Origin: Lotus japonicus
Lineage: Eukaryota > Streptophyta > Magnoliopsida > Fabales > Fabaceae
Direction of reading: 5' to 3'
Length of the DNA stretch: 64,000 nt
Assembly: GCF_012489685.1 (NCBI RefSeq)
Contig: NC_080045.1
Coordinates: forward strand, 2,733,001-2,797,000
Below, piece by piece: positions 44,789-56,039 of this stretch. A program made the position numbers and the translations under genes. The notes under the pieces are model-generated. The model was not told the origin of the DNA and made no database searches. It worked only from the letters and a program-made list of their open reading frames with translations. The number at the start of each line of letters is the position of its first letter. The first letter of the stretch is position 1.

Positions 44789-45697
44789 GCAGGTGGTTTC
44801 GGTGGAGGCGGAGAAACAGCTTCGGCGAGGAGAAGACATGTCAGGGCAGTAACGTCGGTATAGCAGTATGATACCCGTTTTGGTTTCCAACATCCAGATA
44901 TCGTGATATCGTCGGCGGATTTTGAAGGAATAAAGACGCACAAGGATGATCTCGTGGTTGTCATGATAAGGATAAACAGCTTCAATGTGCGGGGAGTTCT
45001 TCTGGATCAGGGAAGCTCCGCTGATATCATCTATGGGGATGCGTTTGACCAGCTAGGATTGACGGATAAAGATCTGATGCCTTACACAGGGACATTGGTA
45101 GGTTTCTCGGGCGAGCACGTATGGGTACGAGGGTATATCGATTTGGACACAATCTTTGGTGTCGATGAGAATGCCAAACTTCTTCGTGTGAGGTACTTGG
45201 TGTTGCAGGTTGTGGCTTCATATAACGTCATCATTGGGAGAAACACACTCAACCGCCTTTGCGCAGTGATTTCAACAGCACACTTGGCGGTGAAATACCC
45301 CTTGATGTGCGGAAGAGTGGGGAAGATCGTGGTGGACCAGAGAAGGGCAAGAGAGTGCTACAACAACTGCCTCAGCATGTACGGAAAGAAAGGAGCTGGA
45401 GAGGGACACCGGTGCCACGAGGTGGAGATTTTAGAAAGCAAACAAGACAGGTTGAGTGGGCAGAAGCAGGAGACAGAACAGACCCTCGACAGGAAGGAGA
45501 AGAGACAACGGGACAGTCGGAGCCAGGTTAAGCAAGAAGGTAAGGCAGGGCGAAACAGGCAATTCACAGATATCCGGGCAAAGGAACGTTGGGCAGGAAT
45601 TATTGACGACTTGGAAAGGTATAAGTTTAGTAGGGGGTGCTGGCGATCGAGCCTAGGCTCACGCCAGGGCAGGAGCGGCGATTGGAGAAGTGGGTAG
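44789..45697 (+). pseudogene. Element B aspartic protease (retropepsin) region
   Basis: The frame at 44903-45697 reads RINSFNVRGVLLDQGSSADI, where D-Q-G-S-S is the retropepsin active-site motif in the form used by Tat elements, and later ASYNVIIGRNTLNRLCAVIS, the matching flap/core helix. The C-terminal part is rich in charged repeats. It overlaps in a shifted frame the stub of the RT leader. A stop at about 44780 separates it from gag. Confidence 0.85.
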
Positions 45698-46134
45698 AGG
45701 ACAATTTCGACCTCTTCAGTTGGAGTTCGAAAGATGCGACACTATGGGAACTTCCGCGGTTCAGGACACCAACTCTTTCGAGCAAGGGACCGAACGAGCA
45801 GGAATGGAAAACGGCGATAAGCCAGGAAATGGACCCAGAAATTCTTCGGCGCCAAGGTTACGAGCAAAAGGGAAATGAAGTGTTTGGGCGGGCCCAGGGA
45901 AAGCAGAAGGCGGGAAAGAGAGGCCCGACATATCGCAACAAGAACAAGGGAAAGGCTAAGGTGAAGCAAGGGAAATCGGCCAGAACAATGACTCTCGAGA
46001 ACAAAAAAGCCAAGTGGAACGAACAAGAGAGTGAATTAGAGGCAAGCTGGCGAGAAAGGCAACTCTACAATAGCAGGGAGTGGGTGGCGAGTACGTCAGG
46101 CACGAAGGGCGAGGTGCTGGGCATAATACTTTGA
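45637..46134 (+). pseudogene. Element B RT-leader stub fused to a charged tail
   Basis: Starts IEPRLTPGQERRLEKWVEDN and FDLFSWSSKDA, the segment that precedes reverse transcriptase in Tat elements. It then passes into a Lys/Glu/Gln-rich sequence with no RT motifs and stops at 46132-46134. This marks an internal deletion of RT, both RNase H domains and integrase. Confidence 0.7.
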
Positions 46135-46319
46135 CTTGACGGCTTGGCAACCGGGGCGAGGATGCAGCCAAGGAACAACATTGGAAGGAATATCAGAAGG
46201 AATAGGACAAAAAAATAAAGATGCACTCTTTTTCTCCATCTCGGGAGTTTTTTAATGAGGCATCCCTCAATGTACCAAAAAAAAATCTTTTACAAATGAA
46301 ATACAAAAGGATATTCACC

Positions 46320-46560
46320 GGCAATACTCCTAACTCAAAAGATGCGGTCGCCCGGTGGGAAAAATTCCCCGGAGGTGGCAATCCCAACACGACCTTGATG
46401 TCTGGGGATTGCTCCGGGAAAGGCCGGCGCGAACCGGGGCTATCCAAATAGCAACTCAACTAACATGCCACGTTCGCTTGGTGGGAAAAATTCCCCGAAG
46501 GTGGCAATCCCAACACGACCTTGATGTCTGGGAATTACCCCGGGAAAGTCCGGCGTGAAG
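46320..46560 (+). repeat. Tandem duplication (period about 126 bp) in element B
   Basis: GGTGGGAAAAATTCCCCG followed by AGGTGGCAATCCCAACACGA and CCTTGATGTCTGGG occurs at about 46354 and 46480. The same block is present once, inverted, in element A (35520-35600), so the duplication arose in the B lineage. Confidence 0.8.
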
Positions 46561-47033
46561 CGCTGACCTCTCGTTGGCTATGTGTGCGGGAAAGCGACTT
46601 ATCCCCAAAATGGGGTGGGTCCTTTATTCCCTTAGTCTCCCCGAAATCTGGGAATACGAGGCCTCCCCGAAATATGGGCGAGAACACAAACTAGGCGTAA
46701 GTCTGGGTAAACTCATATGGCCATTGGGCCCCTAGCAATGTAAGTCCTTGACGGGATAAAACCGCCAAGGCCACACCTGCTCTTACGGGAAATATTGGTG
46801 TGAAGAAAAGCCTCAGTTCAAAACTGAGCAAAAGTCCTAGTTTCTTTGGCACACCTTCAAAATCGCTACACGAGCGCTAAAGGAGAAACAAAGCCTAAAC
46901 GGTGGAGAAAAAATGAAACGAGGCCTTAAAGGCGACGAGGCGACCACAAGGAGAAAATTCACAACGAAACGATGCGTAAATTAAACTAAACAAAATGGGA
47001 ACAATATTCAATTACAAAACGGGAAAAGGAAAA

Positions 47034-49464
47034 TCAGTACAAGATAATATACATTGACATTTTCTCTCTTTCAATTTCAGCAGCAGCAAAACGCTCAGCA
47101 GTGAAGCCTGGGGGATCGTCAAGGCCAACAAGCCCATGTGGAGTAACCTTCTTGAAAGCTCCCATTCCGTCAAGGTTAATTCCCTTGTAGAGATGTTGGA
47201 CCTAAGCTTTGGCATCAAAGAAACCGCGGCCACGTTCTTCCACGACCTCGGCAGCAACTCCAGCCACCAACCTTGCCTGAGAGGTCTTGATTATGGAGTC
47301 CATGTCCGCAAGGGCCTGGGCCTTTGACGCGAGTTGGGACCTCACGTCGGCGAGAGACTCGTTCTTCGCCCCCAACTCGCTGCGAAGGGACACGATTTCC
47401 ATGTCCTTGACAATATAAGCGGCTCTGTTCGCGTTGATCGCCTCCATCTTCGCCTTTACCTCTTATTGCAACTCGTCCCGCTCCATCTCCAGTTCCTCCG
47501 TTCTTCATTTGCAAGCAGAGAAGTCTTCCTCGCGCTGGCTCATCTTAACACCCAAGTTGTTCAGCTTCGCCGTTTGAGTCACCACTTGGGTCAGCAACTT
47601 GTCGCGTTCGCTGTATGCTTTTTGTGTAGCCACGCGGTATTCCTTAGCCTTCTGGTGAAGATTTTCCACCTCCGCAGAAGAGGCGGAATCCCTGGATAGC
47701 TTGGCAAAGAGACACCCCGCGCGCAAAAGGTTGAGGATGGCTTCCTACGCTACCTCGTCGAGGTCAGGATTCCTAAACTCCCCAGACTTCCGAAAAAGGA
47801 ATCGGTCAGCATGAAGTCGATAGGAGAAGGTTTCTGGTTTGAAGCACAACCCATTTGACCATCAGCTATGGGATGACTAGCATCAGGGGAAGAGTGGCGA
47901 GGAGCGGGTGAGGCGCTGGGAGTTGGACTTCCACCGTTAGGACTCACTGGTTGAACAAGGGGGACCACAGGTGGGTTCGCCTCAACCTGAGGAGTTGAGC
48001 GATCAGGAGAAAGGATCACTAGGGGAATGCCTTCAGGAGTTTGTGGACCAGCGGAAATTCCCTCAGGACAGGGCGAGGACTCCGCATTGTTCTCGGGAAC
48101 TGTCTTTTTCTCGCTCCCCGGATCTTGGCGGGGGGCCGAGGCTTCACCAGCATTGGATCCTTTGGTTTTCTTCTTCTTCTTTTTCAACTTCTGGGGCGAG
48201 GAAGTCTCAGCCCCATATTTTCCATCAGGGCCAGGATCAACCCTTTTTTACTTCCGGGACTTTTTTGAGGGGGAAGGCTGAGTGGCATCATTGTTGGGCC
48301 TAGAAGCCGGAGCGTCAGTTACAGGCGGCGGGGCGAAGCTCGGTATAGCTTCTCCAGATCCAGCGGCATCTGGGGAGGGGTCAGTCGAAGAGGACCCTTT
48401 GACCTTCTTCGACGAGGGAACGGTGGCCTCGGCATCAGAGTCGGCGACAGCACGCTTCCTCTTGATCACCTTGGTATTAAAAACAGGAGGGAACTCGAGT
48501 GAGTCAGAAGCCAGAGCGCGTTGCAACGCGGCCTTAGTAAAGTTTATTTCAACTAGGAATTGACGGAGGGAGTTTTCCCGTGCAGCCTCAAGCAACTGTG
48601 AGCGTTCAAGGATAGGAAACCCGACGAAAAAGCCAAGGATGGCTTTGTCTTCGTCGCTTAGTGATGCATCCGACGGCGGAGGAACGTCGCGGGGGCTCTC
48701 GGTCCAATAGAAGGGAAACGGAGCGGTCCTGTCCCGGCGAGTGAAAGCCTCTGGGTAGGTGGGATGCACGATTATGCGAAAGTATCGGCGCCCAGGCACC
48801 CTCTTGACGTTGCTCTTGTAAGGAAGAAGGCGTTGCCGACCCGTACGGGATTTCAGAGAGATCCACCCAGGGTCTTCGGTCTTCATGGATTTCGGCTCCA
48901 CGCCGTAGAAATAGAAGAAGTAGGAGGTCTTCGCTTCGAGACCGACGACATTACAGAGAATCTCAAAGCATCGTATGAAAGCCTAGTCGTTCTGATGGAG
49001 TTGGCTTGGGGCTACGTTGATCTCCCTCATAATCTGACAGAGAAAGGGAGAGAAAGGTAGCTTGATTCCCAGATCAAGGAAGAAGTACTCATAAACATAA
49101 AAGAAGTGGGGCTGTTCTGCGCCCTGCTCGATCGCGCGACACTTCCAGGGACGACGAATGTCCAACCCCCGGCCGGTGATGAGGACATCTTCAAGGGACT
49201 TCTCGTGGCAGAACCCTTTGGCTTGGCGAATCAACTCGGCGATGGACTTGTCGGTGGACAACTCAGAAGGTTGGCAGATGGCCCCTTGAGTGGGTTCCCG
49301 AACTATAGATGGGGAGAGGGTGAAGAAGATTTGGTGCCAAAAAGCGTTTCTCTCATTCTCATTGAGGGGAAGCCCCCCGGCGGGGGGAGGGTTAACCGGA
49401 GAGGGAGACGCTTGAGCGATGTTGCGGGGTCGAGAAGATCTTTGGTGCGGCGTTGGGAGGTCAT
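47034..49464 (-). pseudogene. Antisense accessory ORF of element B (putative gypsy-type transposon protein)
   Basis: Minus strand, from an ATG at 49462-49464 (MTSQRRTKDLLDPATS). In order: STDKSIAELIRQAKGFCHEK; HFFYVYEYFFLDLGIKLPFS and INVAPSQLHQN (PF04195-like core); GWISLKSRTGRQRLLPY; RRYFRIIVHPTYP and FPFYWTESPRD; a Ser/Pro/Lys linker with KRKRAV and KKVKG, and KKKKKK (nuclear-localisation-like); a long coiled coil; and GINLDGMGAFKKVTPHGLVG with LDDPP, stop at 47034-47036. Compared with element A the N-terminus is complete, but frames shift at several points. The product would be about 780 residues. Its role is not known; position and strand agree with extra ORFs reported in Tat-lineage elements. 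Confidence 0.75.
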
Positions 49465-50113
49465 TTTTCGCTAGAAGAGAAAGTTAAGGACGAAGGGATA
49501 GAAGAAGCAAGTTGTCAGCAAATTGTTAGGATTCCAGAAGTGGTGAATGAGAGAAGAAAGAGGAATTTAAAAGTTGATATAAGAAACTGTTGGGGAATCG
49601 TGCCTCATCATGACAAAGGTGGAATCATTACTTGAAGGAGCGTGGAGCGGTTTTCGGGAAACGAGGGCAGTGCATTAAATGAAAGTTACAACAGTTGAGG
49701 ATGATTGGTTTAAATTGTCAGGCTTTACCACGATTCGAAGGGACATTTCAGAGATAGTAGTTGGGATTCGGTGGATTCGCTGACCCAAGCATCACCTCAG
49801 GGCGTGACGCGTGACGAAGGCTCGACACATGTCAAAGTGTCATGATTCAAAGCACGTGCGTAGCTATGGTGAGGCGAGCGAACCAAATTCTATCGCCACA
49901 AGCCTGCTTGTGGACTCAGACCGCCCAGAGAAGGGGAGCGCAGCAAAAAGTTTGAAGTGTAGATTTTAAAAGCTTTACTCACCGAGCCATGTTGGCCATT
50001 GTTCTTCATTTTTAAACTTTAGGTTTTAGCATTGATTAGTTTCTTACGGCACTCGCCCTAGTTTTTCTTCTTAAAGACACACTTAGCTCTCATGCTTCGA
50101 GCTCGGTGTCTTG
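49465..50113. other. Region between antisense ORF and 3' LTR of element B
   Basis: GC-richer, no conserved reading frame. It probably includes the promoter of the antisense ORF and the 3' end of the element. No clear polypurine tract could be fixed before 50114. Confidence 0.4.
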
Positions 50114-50148
50114 TGGACTGGGCGAGACCCCAGGGTCCCTCGCCCAGA
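50114..50148 (+). repeat. 3' LTR stub of element B
   Basis: The first 35 bases of the LTR, starting TGGACTGGGCGAGACCCC and ending at CTCGCCCAGA, match 42778-42812 exactly. The sequence then diverges at the end of the palindrome. Confidence 0.75.
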
Positions 50149-51190
50149 ATGAAGAAAGAGAGAATAAAAAGTAATAAAATAATACATGAGGGGACAAGTG
50201 TAAGCTTGGGATTGGATGGAAGAGGGTTGGATAGCTCTCCTTGCAAAAAATTTCTTGGAATGTTAGTGTTTTAATATAAGTATAGATTTTCGCAAAACGA
50301 ACACCACCATTGCATCCAGAACGGTCGAAAACCTTAGAATCGACTCCTCTTGGACCCAAAACGGATAAAAATGACCTAAATTACCAAAAAACACATTACT
50401 ACTACATTTTATTGAAAGACATTGATCTGGTCATATCCACAAATCTGGAAAGATTTTAGCGAAATGAACACCACCGTTGTGTCGAAAACGGTCAAAAACC
50501 TTGGAATTGACTCCACTTGGACCCAAAACGGATAAAAATGACCCAAAATTTTAAAAAAACATATTATGCCACATGTCAGCACCGGAACAAGCCACGTCAG
50601 CGTGTCTGACATCATCAGCGAGTGTGGCTCACAGCCGAGAGTGGTCGCCACTCTCCTTCTTGCTCTAGCGCAAGTGGGGCGCGTGGATGAGAGTGAGCTC
50701 ACTCTCCGGCGACCTCACCGGTAAGTGGGGGAGAGTGTGGATCCGTCCGGCCTCCGTTTGAGATTCTGGAACTTGTTACGGACCCGTCTCGGCCTTCTGA
50801 ATCCATCTATGACCTCAGATTTTAATTTCAAACACTTTTAAAAATGGGTCATTTTCGAAAATCACCATTTCGGCCGCCTCGAGTCACCACCAAAGCTCTA
50901 ATATGACTTGTTGGGACCGTGACTTGACGAGGAATATCAAGGAGACACAAATTTAGCACAAACTCTCACCAAACATTGAATGAACAACAATATAAAATTA
51001 TTTTTCCTAGCTAGTTACCACTTATGGAGCCCAAAAAGTGAGAATAATTTTATGCAATTATTTTTCTATTATTTCACGATACTTATCTATGAGATTGCCT
51101 TATCACCAAACCATAGACATATTTTTTTGCCTTGGACAACCCCAGTTTTAGATCCACCACTCATCAATGCACAATTCCTACTTTTGAATC
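50149..51190. repeat. Unclassified GC-richer region with internal direct duplication
   Basis: ACACCACC, AACGGTC, AAAACCTT and TTGGACCCAAAACGGATAAA occur in the same order at about 50300-50375 and 50467-50545. A GC-rich stretch follows (50575-50760, with CACTCTCCGGCGACC). No ORF with a known domain, no termini. Confidence 0.5.
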
Positions 51191-51195
51191 CACTA

Positions 51196-51290
51196 CTCTC
51201 CATCCTCATTTGGTTTAATCATAGCAACAACTTCCTCATTTGAGACAACATCCCATAACACATCACTAGCCAAGAAAAGGCTAGGCTGGT
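51196..51290 (-). pseudogene. PP2C protein phosphatase fragment
   Basis: Minus strand reads LFLASDVLWDVVSNEEVVAM and IKPNEDGE to a stop. This matches the FLILASDGLWDVVSNEEAV motif of plant PP2Cs, but the conserved metal-site Gly after D is Val here. Only about 30 codons remain, with no neighbouring PP2C motifs. Confidence 0.5.
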
Positions 51291-51843
51291 GAAGAAAGAG
51301 AAACGAGTCAAATCCATGGTCACTTGTAGGAGAAGGAGAAAGTAAGTTTAGAGAAGAGAGAAGAGCAATGGATCCTTCAGATTTTGGATGCATAAAATGA
51401 ATTTACTCCATGGTTTTGTGTACATATAGTTAGGACTAAAATTAAGATATGAAAACTCATAGGGTCTATACTGGATTAGAGAAACTTTACAGTCATTTAC
51501 GTGAATATAGAAATGTAATAGGACCAGAGATATTTTTGAATAGTGCATAGGACCAAACCATAATTATTTTCCTCAACTAATCCGGACCATTCCATTAAAA
51601 TTTAGAAAATCAGCAGCCAGGAAATGGGAGGCACCCATGCTTCTCCAGAAAATTGGGGCATGGAAGCCTGTCCCAAAGAGTAAATAAGTCCAAGTTCAAA
51701 TCCTAATACAAGAACTAATTTACTAACATTACTATCAACGAATTGAATATTGCTTATAGAAAAAGATATATAATTACATTAAGCACTCATGATGCTATAA
51801 ACACTTACTAATAAGCGTTTATTAATAAGTATATATAAAATTT
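51260..51843. other. Spacer
   Basis: AT-rich, without recognised gene, RNA or element boundary apart from the PP2C fragment at its left edge. Confidence 0.4.
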
Positions 51844-52925
51844 GGCTTAAATACTTTGGAGGTCCCTGGAATTGTATGACATATGAAAATAAGTCCCTGA
51901 ATTTTTTTCCCGATTCGGGATCCCTAGAAATTTTCTTAATCTAAATAAGTCTCTACTCGTGTTATGTGCTTATGTGGCTCGAAATTTGCACAATCACTCA
52001 TTCCACATGGCACTTTTATTTTTCTTTAATTCCAAGTGAGTTAATTATTCAATAAACCAATCAATTTAAATATTAATTGTTAATTAAACCCTTTCATCAA
52101 CATCTTTTAACATCTCGTCCATCATCATCAAAATTCAGAAGAGATGGCCTCCATTGGTGAAGTCCATAATCAAATACAACTTCGATTTGGTTCGGAAAGA
52201 GTAGCGGAGCTGAACAATGAAAGGGTGAATGAGCTTAGTGAGAATGTCCTCAGCTTTTATGTAATCAACGTGATTCTTTTTTATAATGGTGTCTTTCCTC
52301 ATGACCTTCATTGCGAACACGCCGTCACCGTCGCCGGAGGAGTCGGCGGCGGCGGCGGAGTTGTCGTTTTTCTTCCTGACGAGAAAGACCTTCCCGAAGG
52401 AACCCTGGCCGACAACTCTGAGAATCTGGAAATTGGAGGGGCCGAATTTGACTTTTTCGGGGATTAGTTCTTCATCGTCACTGCTGCTGCTATGGAGATC
52501 AAGTTCGTCGATGGTGAAGATGTCGGAGTTGAAAGGAGTGGGACCTGCTTTGGATGATGGCAGTGTTGGATGGAGATGGGTTGATGGTGGAGTCTCAGAT
52601 GTTGAATGAAACAGCCATTGAATTGCAGAGTGATTGGATTGAATTGGGATTAGGGATTAGGATTAGGGATTATTAGGTTTAGGGATTAATTTTAAGATTA
52701 AAATGTTAAATTATAATTGATTATAACATGTGTCATAAAAGAAAAATAAAAAATGTCACGTGGAATGAGTGATTGTGTAAATTTCGAGTCACATAAGCAC
52801 ATAACACGGGTAGGAACTTATTTAGATTAAAAAATAATTACAGGGATCCCGAATTCGAAAAAGAAAATCCAGAGACTTATTTTCATACGCCATACAATTC
52901 TAGGGACCTCCAGAGTATTCAAACC
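51844..52925. mobile_element. Pack-MULE with terminal inverted repeats of about 200 bp
   Basis: Left GGCTTAAATACTTTGGAGG and GTCCCTGGAATTGTATG pair with the right end CATACAATTCTAGGGACC and GTATTCAAACC. The pairing extends inward to GAGTCACATAAGCACATAAC and AATGAGTGATTGTG. Flanks are AT-rich (ATAAAATTT / TTTAATTTT) and only a weak 9-bp duplication can be proposed. Instead of a transposase it carries a protein-kinase gene piece. Confidence 0.8.
52135..52620 (-). pseudogene. S6 kinase-like (AGC) protein kinase fragment captured by a MULE
   Basis: The minus strand reads, uninterrupted: FNSDIFTIDELDLHSSSSDD, LIPEKVKFGPSNFQILRV, the glycine loop GQGSFGKVFLVRKK, a Ser/Ala/Asp insert, VFAMKVMRKDTIIKKNHVDY with the ATP-binding Lys, and FIVQLRYSFRTKSKLYLIMD ending NGGHLF, then TGA at 52135-52137. 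This is kinase subdomains I to V of the plant S6K/AGC family. The catalytic loop, DFG and activation segment are missing. KAERDIL reads KAEDIL, so a codon has been lost. The frame is otherwise open although the donor introns, if any, are not visible. Confidence 0.85.
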
Positions 52926-53322
52926 TTTAATTTTTTTTATTAAAATTGTATTGGGGTGATAGATAACACTTTTATAGCTCGGGGGGCTTGAGATATATTT
53001 TAGGTTTAATCCTCATATTAGTCTCTGTTTTTGTGTCGCCGTCTGAACCAGGTCCCTGACCGAAAAAAATTGTAGTTTAAATCTCTCTCTTTTAAAAGCG
53101 TATGGAGCCAGTCCCTGCCAGAGCTTGGAGCTCCGGCGAGTGATGATGTAGCGTGATGACTGTGTAAATGAGGCTGTTATGGCACTAAAAAAAATTAAAT
53201 TAATTTACACATATGATAATTAACACAATTAATCCAATTCTAATTATAAACCAAAACTAATTAGACATTCTTAATCCCCCAACTAATCCTAATTCCCTAA
53301 CCAATTACCCTAATTTCCAATT

Positions 53323-56016
53323 TGTAACGCCCCAATTTCTCAAGTGAGGAGTCACATTAGTAACCTAACAAAGTCTAAGGACTATTTCGTAATCCTAAGA
53401 AAATACGATAATTTTTTTTTTCAAAACAACTAAACACAGTTTAATACATAAGCAAGTTTAGTGTCTTACAATAGCATAAGCAAGTTTCCAAAATAAGTAC
53501 GCACACTTAAACAGTGGCGAAAACAGGGTTTTAGTAACAGAGTTTTCAGATAACAAAGAAGACTCAAGCATAAACTACTAAGAGGAAAACTATACAGCTT
53601 CTTCCATCCTTGCTCCGCCGGTTACTATCCCTCCTCCATCTCAGCATGGCTAAGCATCGCCAGAAGGCTCTTCATCGCCTAATAGCGTTAAGCGCCCAAA
53701 TAACAAGTAGCAAATAGAAAGGGTTAACTCCATGCAACTACCACATATAAATGAGAAAATCATGCTATTCAAATTTAATTACCTAGCATGGTAAATAAAC
53801 TAGCAACTTAAGTTAATCCCGATATCAACAAAACCAGCAATATAACTAAACTCATATATCAACAACTTAACATAGATTAGATCAGATAATAATAACCTCA
53901 ACAATATAACATCAAATCAAATATCAATAAACCAATAACTAAAATCCAACAACATAGGGTCAAGTGTTAGTTCCCTATAATGCAACTATATGCTGCTACC
54001 AAAATGGATCGATCAATAATGTCTCGCAAGACAGGACAGATGAGGAACGAAAACCCCTGAACTGCCACTTAATAACGCCCATGAAAGACGGGACAGACGG
54101 AGAACGATAACTCCTGAATGCCACTTAATAACGCCTTGAAAGACGGGACAGTCATGTGGAACGACAACCATTGTACTGTCACTTGGCGTCTCGAAAGACG
54201 AGACAACCACGTGGAACGAAAACCACTGGACTGCCACTTTAGTTTCAACCCTATATGCCAAAGTCAGTCAACAACATCTCGTGACTTCATTAGTCACTCG
54301 ATCAACAACTTCCGATCCAATAATCAAGTCAAAGTAACCACATGTTATTCATATTCTCAACAAGCAAAAGTCAATTCAATTATGCATACTAGTTCATTAA
54401 GTAAATCATTATGCAATGAATAATGGCCTAAGCCCAAGAAAACAAAGGCGTAAGCCTTGAGGTTTAACAATGGCCGAAGCCTCAAAAAACATTTAGCAGA
54501 AGCCTCAGAAACGAAAGCGTAAGCAAGTATATATCACAGTAAAACATGTCAACTTCGCAATCAAACTAAACACCTTCATCTCAAACACATGCAGTTAAAT
54601 TAAAGCAGACAAGACTCAAGGACACTTCTATACTGAGTTACCCTTACCTTCGTGAGTAGTACATAGAAATTGCGAACCTCGTGACCCTTCCGATCTTAGA
54701 AAATTAATCGCTGTAGAAAATTCTAAGCTTCAAGATCCTAGCTTCCGCTCCCCAAAACTCAAGAATCCTCTCACACTCAAGACAAATACTCAAGGATTTT
54801 CACCAAAAACTAATTAAAAATAATGGTGTGTGCCAATGTTTCTCTATTTCTCTCGTGTATCCTTTTCTTGTAATTTTCAAAGTCATTTTCGTTCTATATA
54901 TATAGGCCTGAAACTCTCAAGGTTATGGAATGAAGAACTCATCAGAGCATGCCACGCCTAATAAGTCTAAGGAGGAGGTGGAATGCTTAGGAGATCAAGC
55001 ATGCTTTGTCATGCTTATTAATTTGATGATGAATCATACATCAAAGAGGAGGTGGAAAGTTCCTATGTGATGGCAGCTAGAATGTTGGACACGTTTTTAT
55101 TCAGATAATATAAGGAATCAAGCAAGCATTTTACCCCTGGTGTGAAGGAAAAATAAACCGACTTTACTAGAGTTAGAAATGGACCTTAGCTACTTGCATT
55201 TCCATCCGTTACGGGCATGCATAGTGTTTATTATCATTATAACTTTGTTTTAGTTTCATTCACATCATAGGATGAGGATAGGAATTTGGATATAAATTAA
55301 TTTTGGTAGTGTTGGATTTAACTCTTAGATCTATAGAAAAAATGTTAGGAAGATAAATCATTATCCTAAAAATTCTTAGGGACCCTATAAATTAAAATCA
55401 CTTTGAGCAAGTTTAAGTGATCAAGTTAAAATGATCCATGAACAAGGAAATGAGTAAAAACTGGCTAAAGAATAATTGTGAGACAATTAGAACAAATATG
55501 ACGTCGTCATATTTTGCGTCTAAGCTAAGTATGAATTTATAGAAAAATGACAATAGTGATTATTATCATTTGAGGAGAAAATATTTTAGAAACAACCTAC
55601 TCCAAAATCTGACACAAAACTGATTAGGGAAATATTCTCCAGATGAGAAAACTTACTTTACGGAAGAGATTTCTAGAGACGAAAGGATTAAAGCAACGCG
55701 GACGCAAACTACAGAAAGAGCTCCGAACACAAACCCCTTTGGTTCAGGGTCTTGCTTAAGTCCCTGCGGAGATAAAGTCTAACTTTATCGAATTTCTGGA
55801 AAATGAAATCTATCGATCTTACAGTCGATAGTTATGTAATGGAACATTTGCCATAATCAAACATATTCTGAATTTAATTATCATATGTATAATTTTCATG
55901 ACTCACAAAGGGTTCGAGTCAGGAAAATAACATAAAAATAATAGAATATAAATACTTAATTAATTAATATGACGAAAGTAAATAAATAATCTAGTTATTT
56001 ATTTCAGGGTCTTACA
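53323..56016 (-). repeat. LTR (3' LTR in element orientation), 2,694 bp
   Basis: Plus-strand reading starts TGTAACGCCCCAATTTC and ends GGGTCTTACA. It aligns with 58693-61471 almost throughout. Differences are a missing block near 53450 (AACATAGTCTTAATTAAACA and following in the other copy) and one fewer 56-bp tandem unit at 54021-54241 (four here, five there). Confidence 0.9.
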
Positions 56017-56039
56017 ATACTACCCCCCAAAAAGAAAGT

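Larger units (their letters stand above)
42778..50148 (+). mobile_element. Element B: Tat-lineage gypsy retrotransposon lacking RT to integrase
   Basis: Order on the plus strand: LTR 42778-43095, primer-binding site 43098-43114, gag, protease, a stub of the RT leader, repeats, an antisense ORF, and only the first 35 bases of a 3' LTR (50114-50148). It is the same family as element A, which points the other way. The replication-defining enzymes are gone, so it could only have moved in trans. No matching target duplication, because the 3' LTR is cut. Confidence 0.85.

Noticed and set aside
44559..44985. Minus-strand ORF over gag of element B
   Set aside because: Antisense shadow of gag; unlike the antisense ORF at 47034-49464 it has no counterpart in element A.
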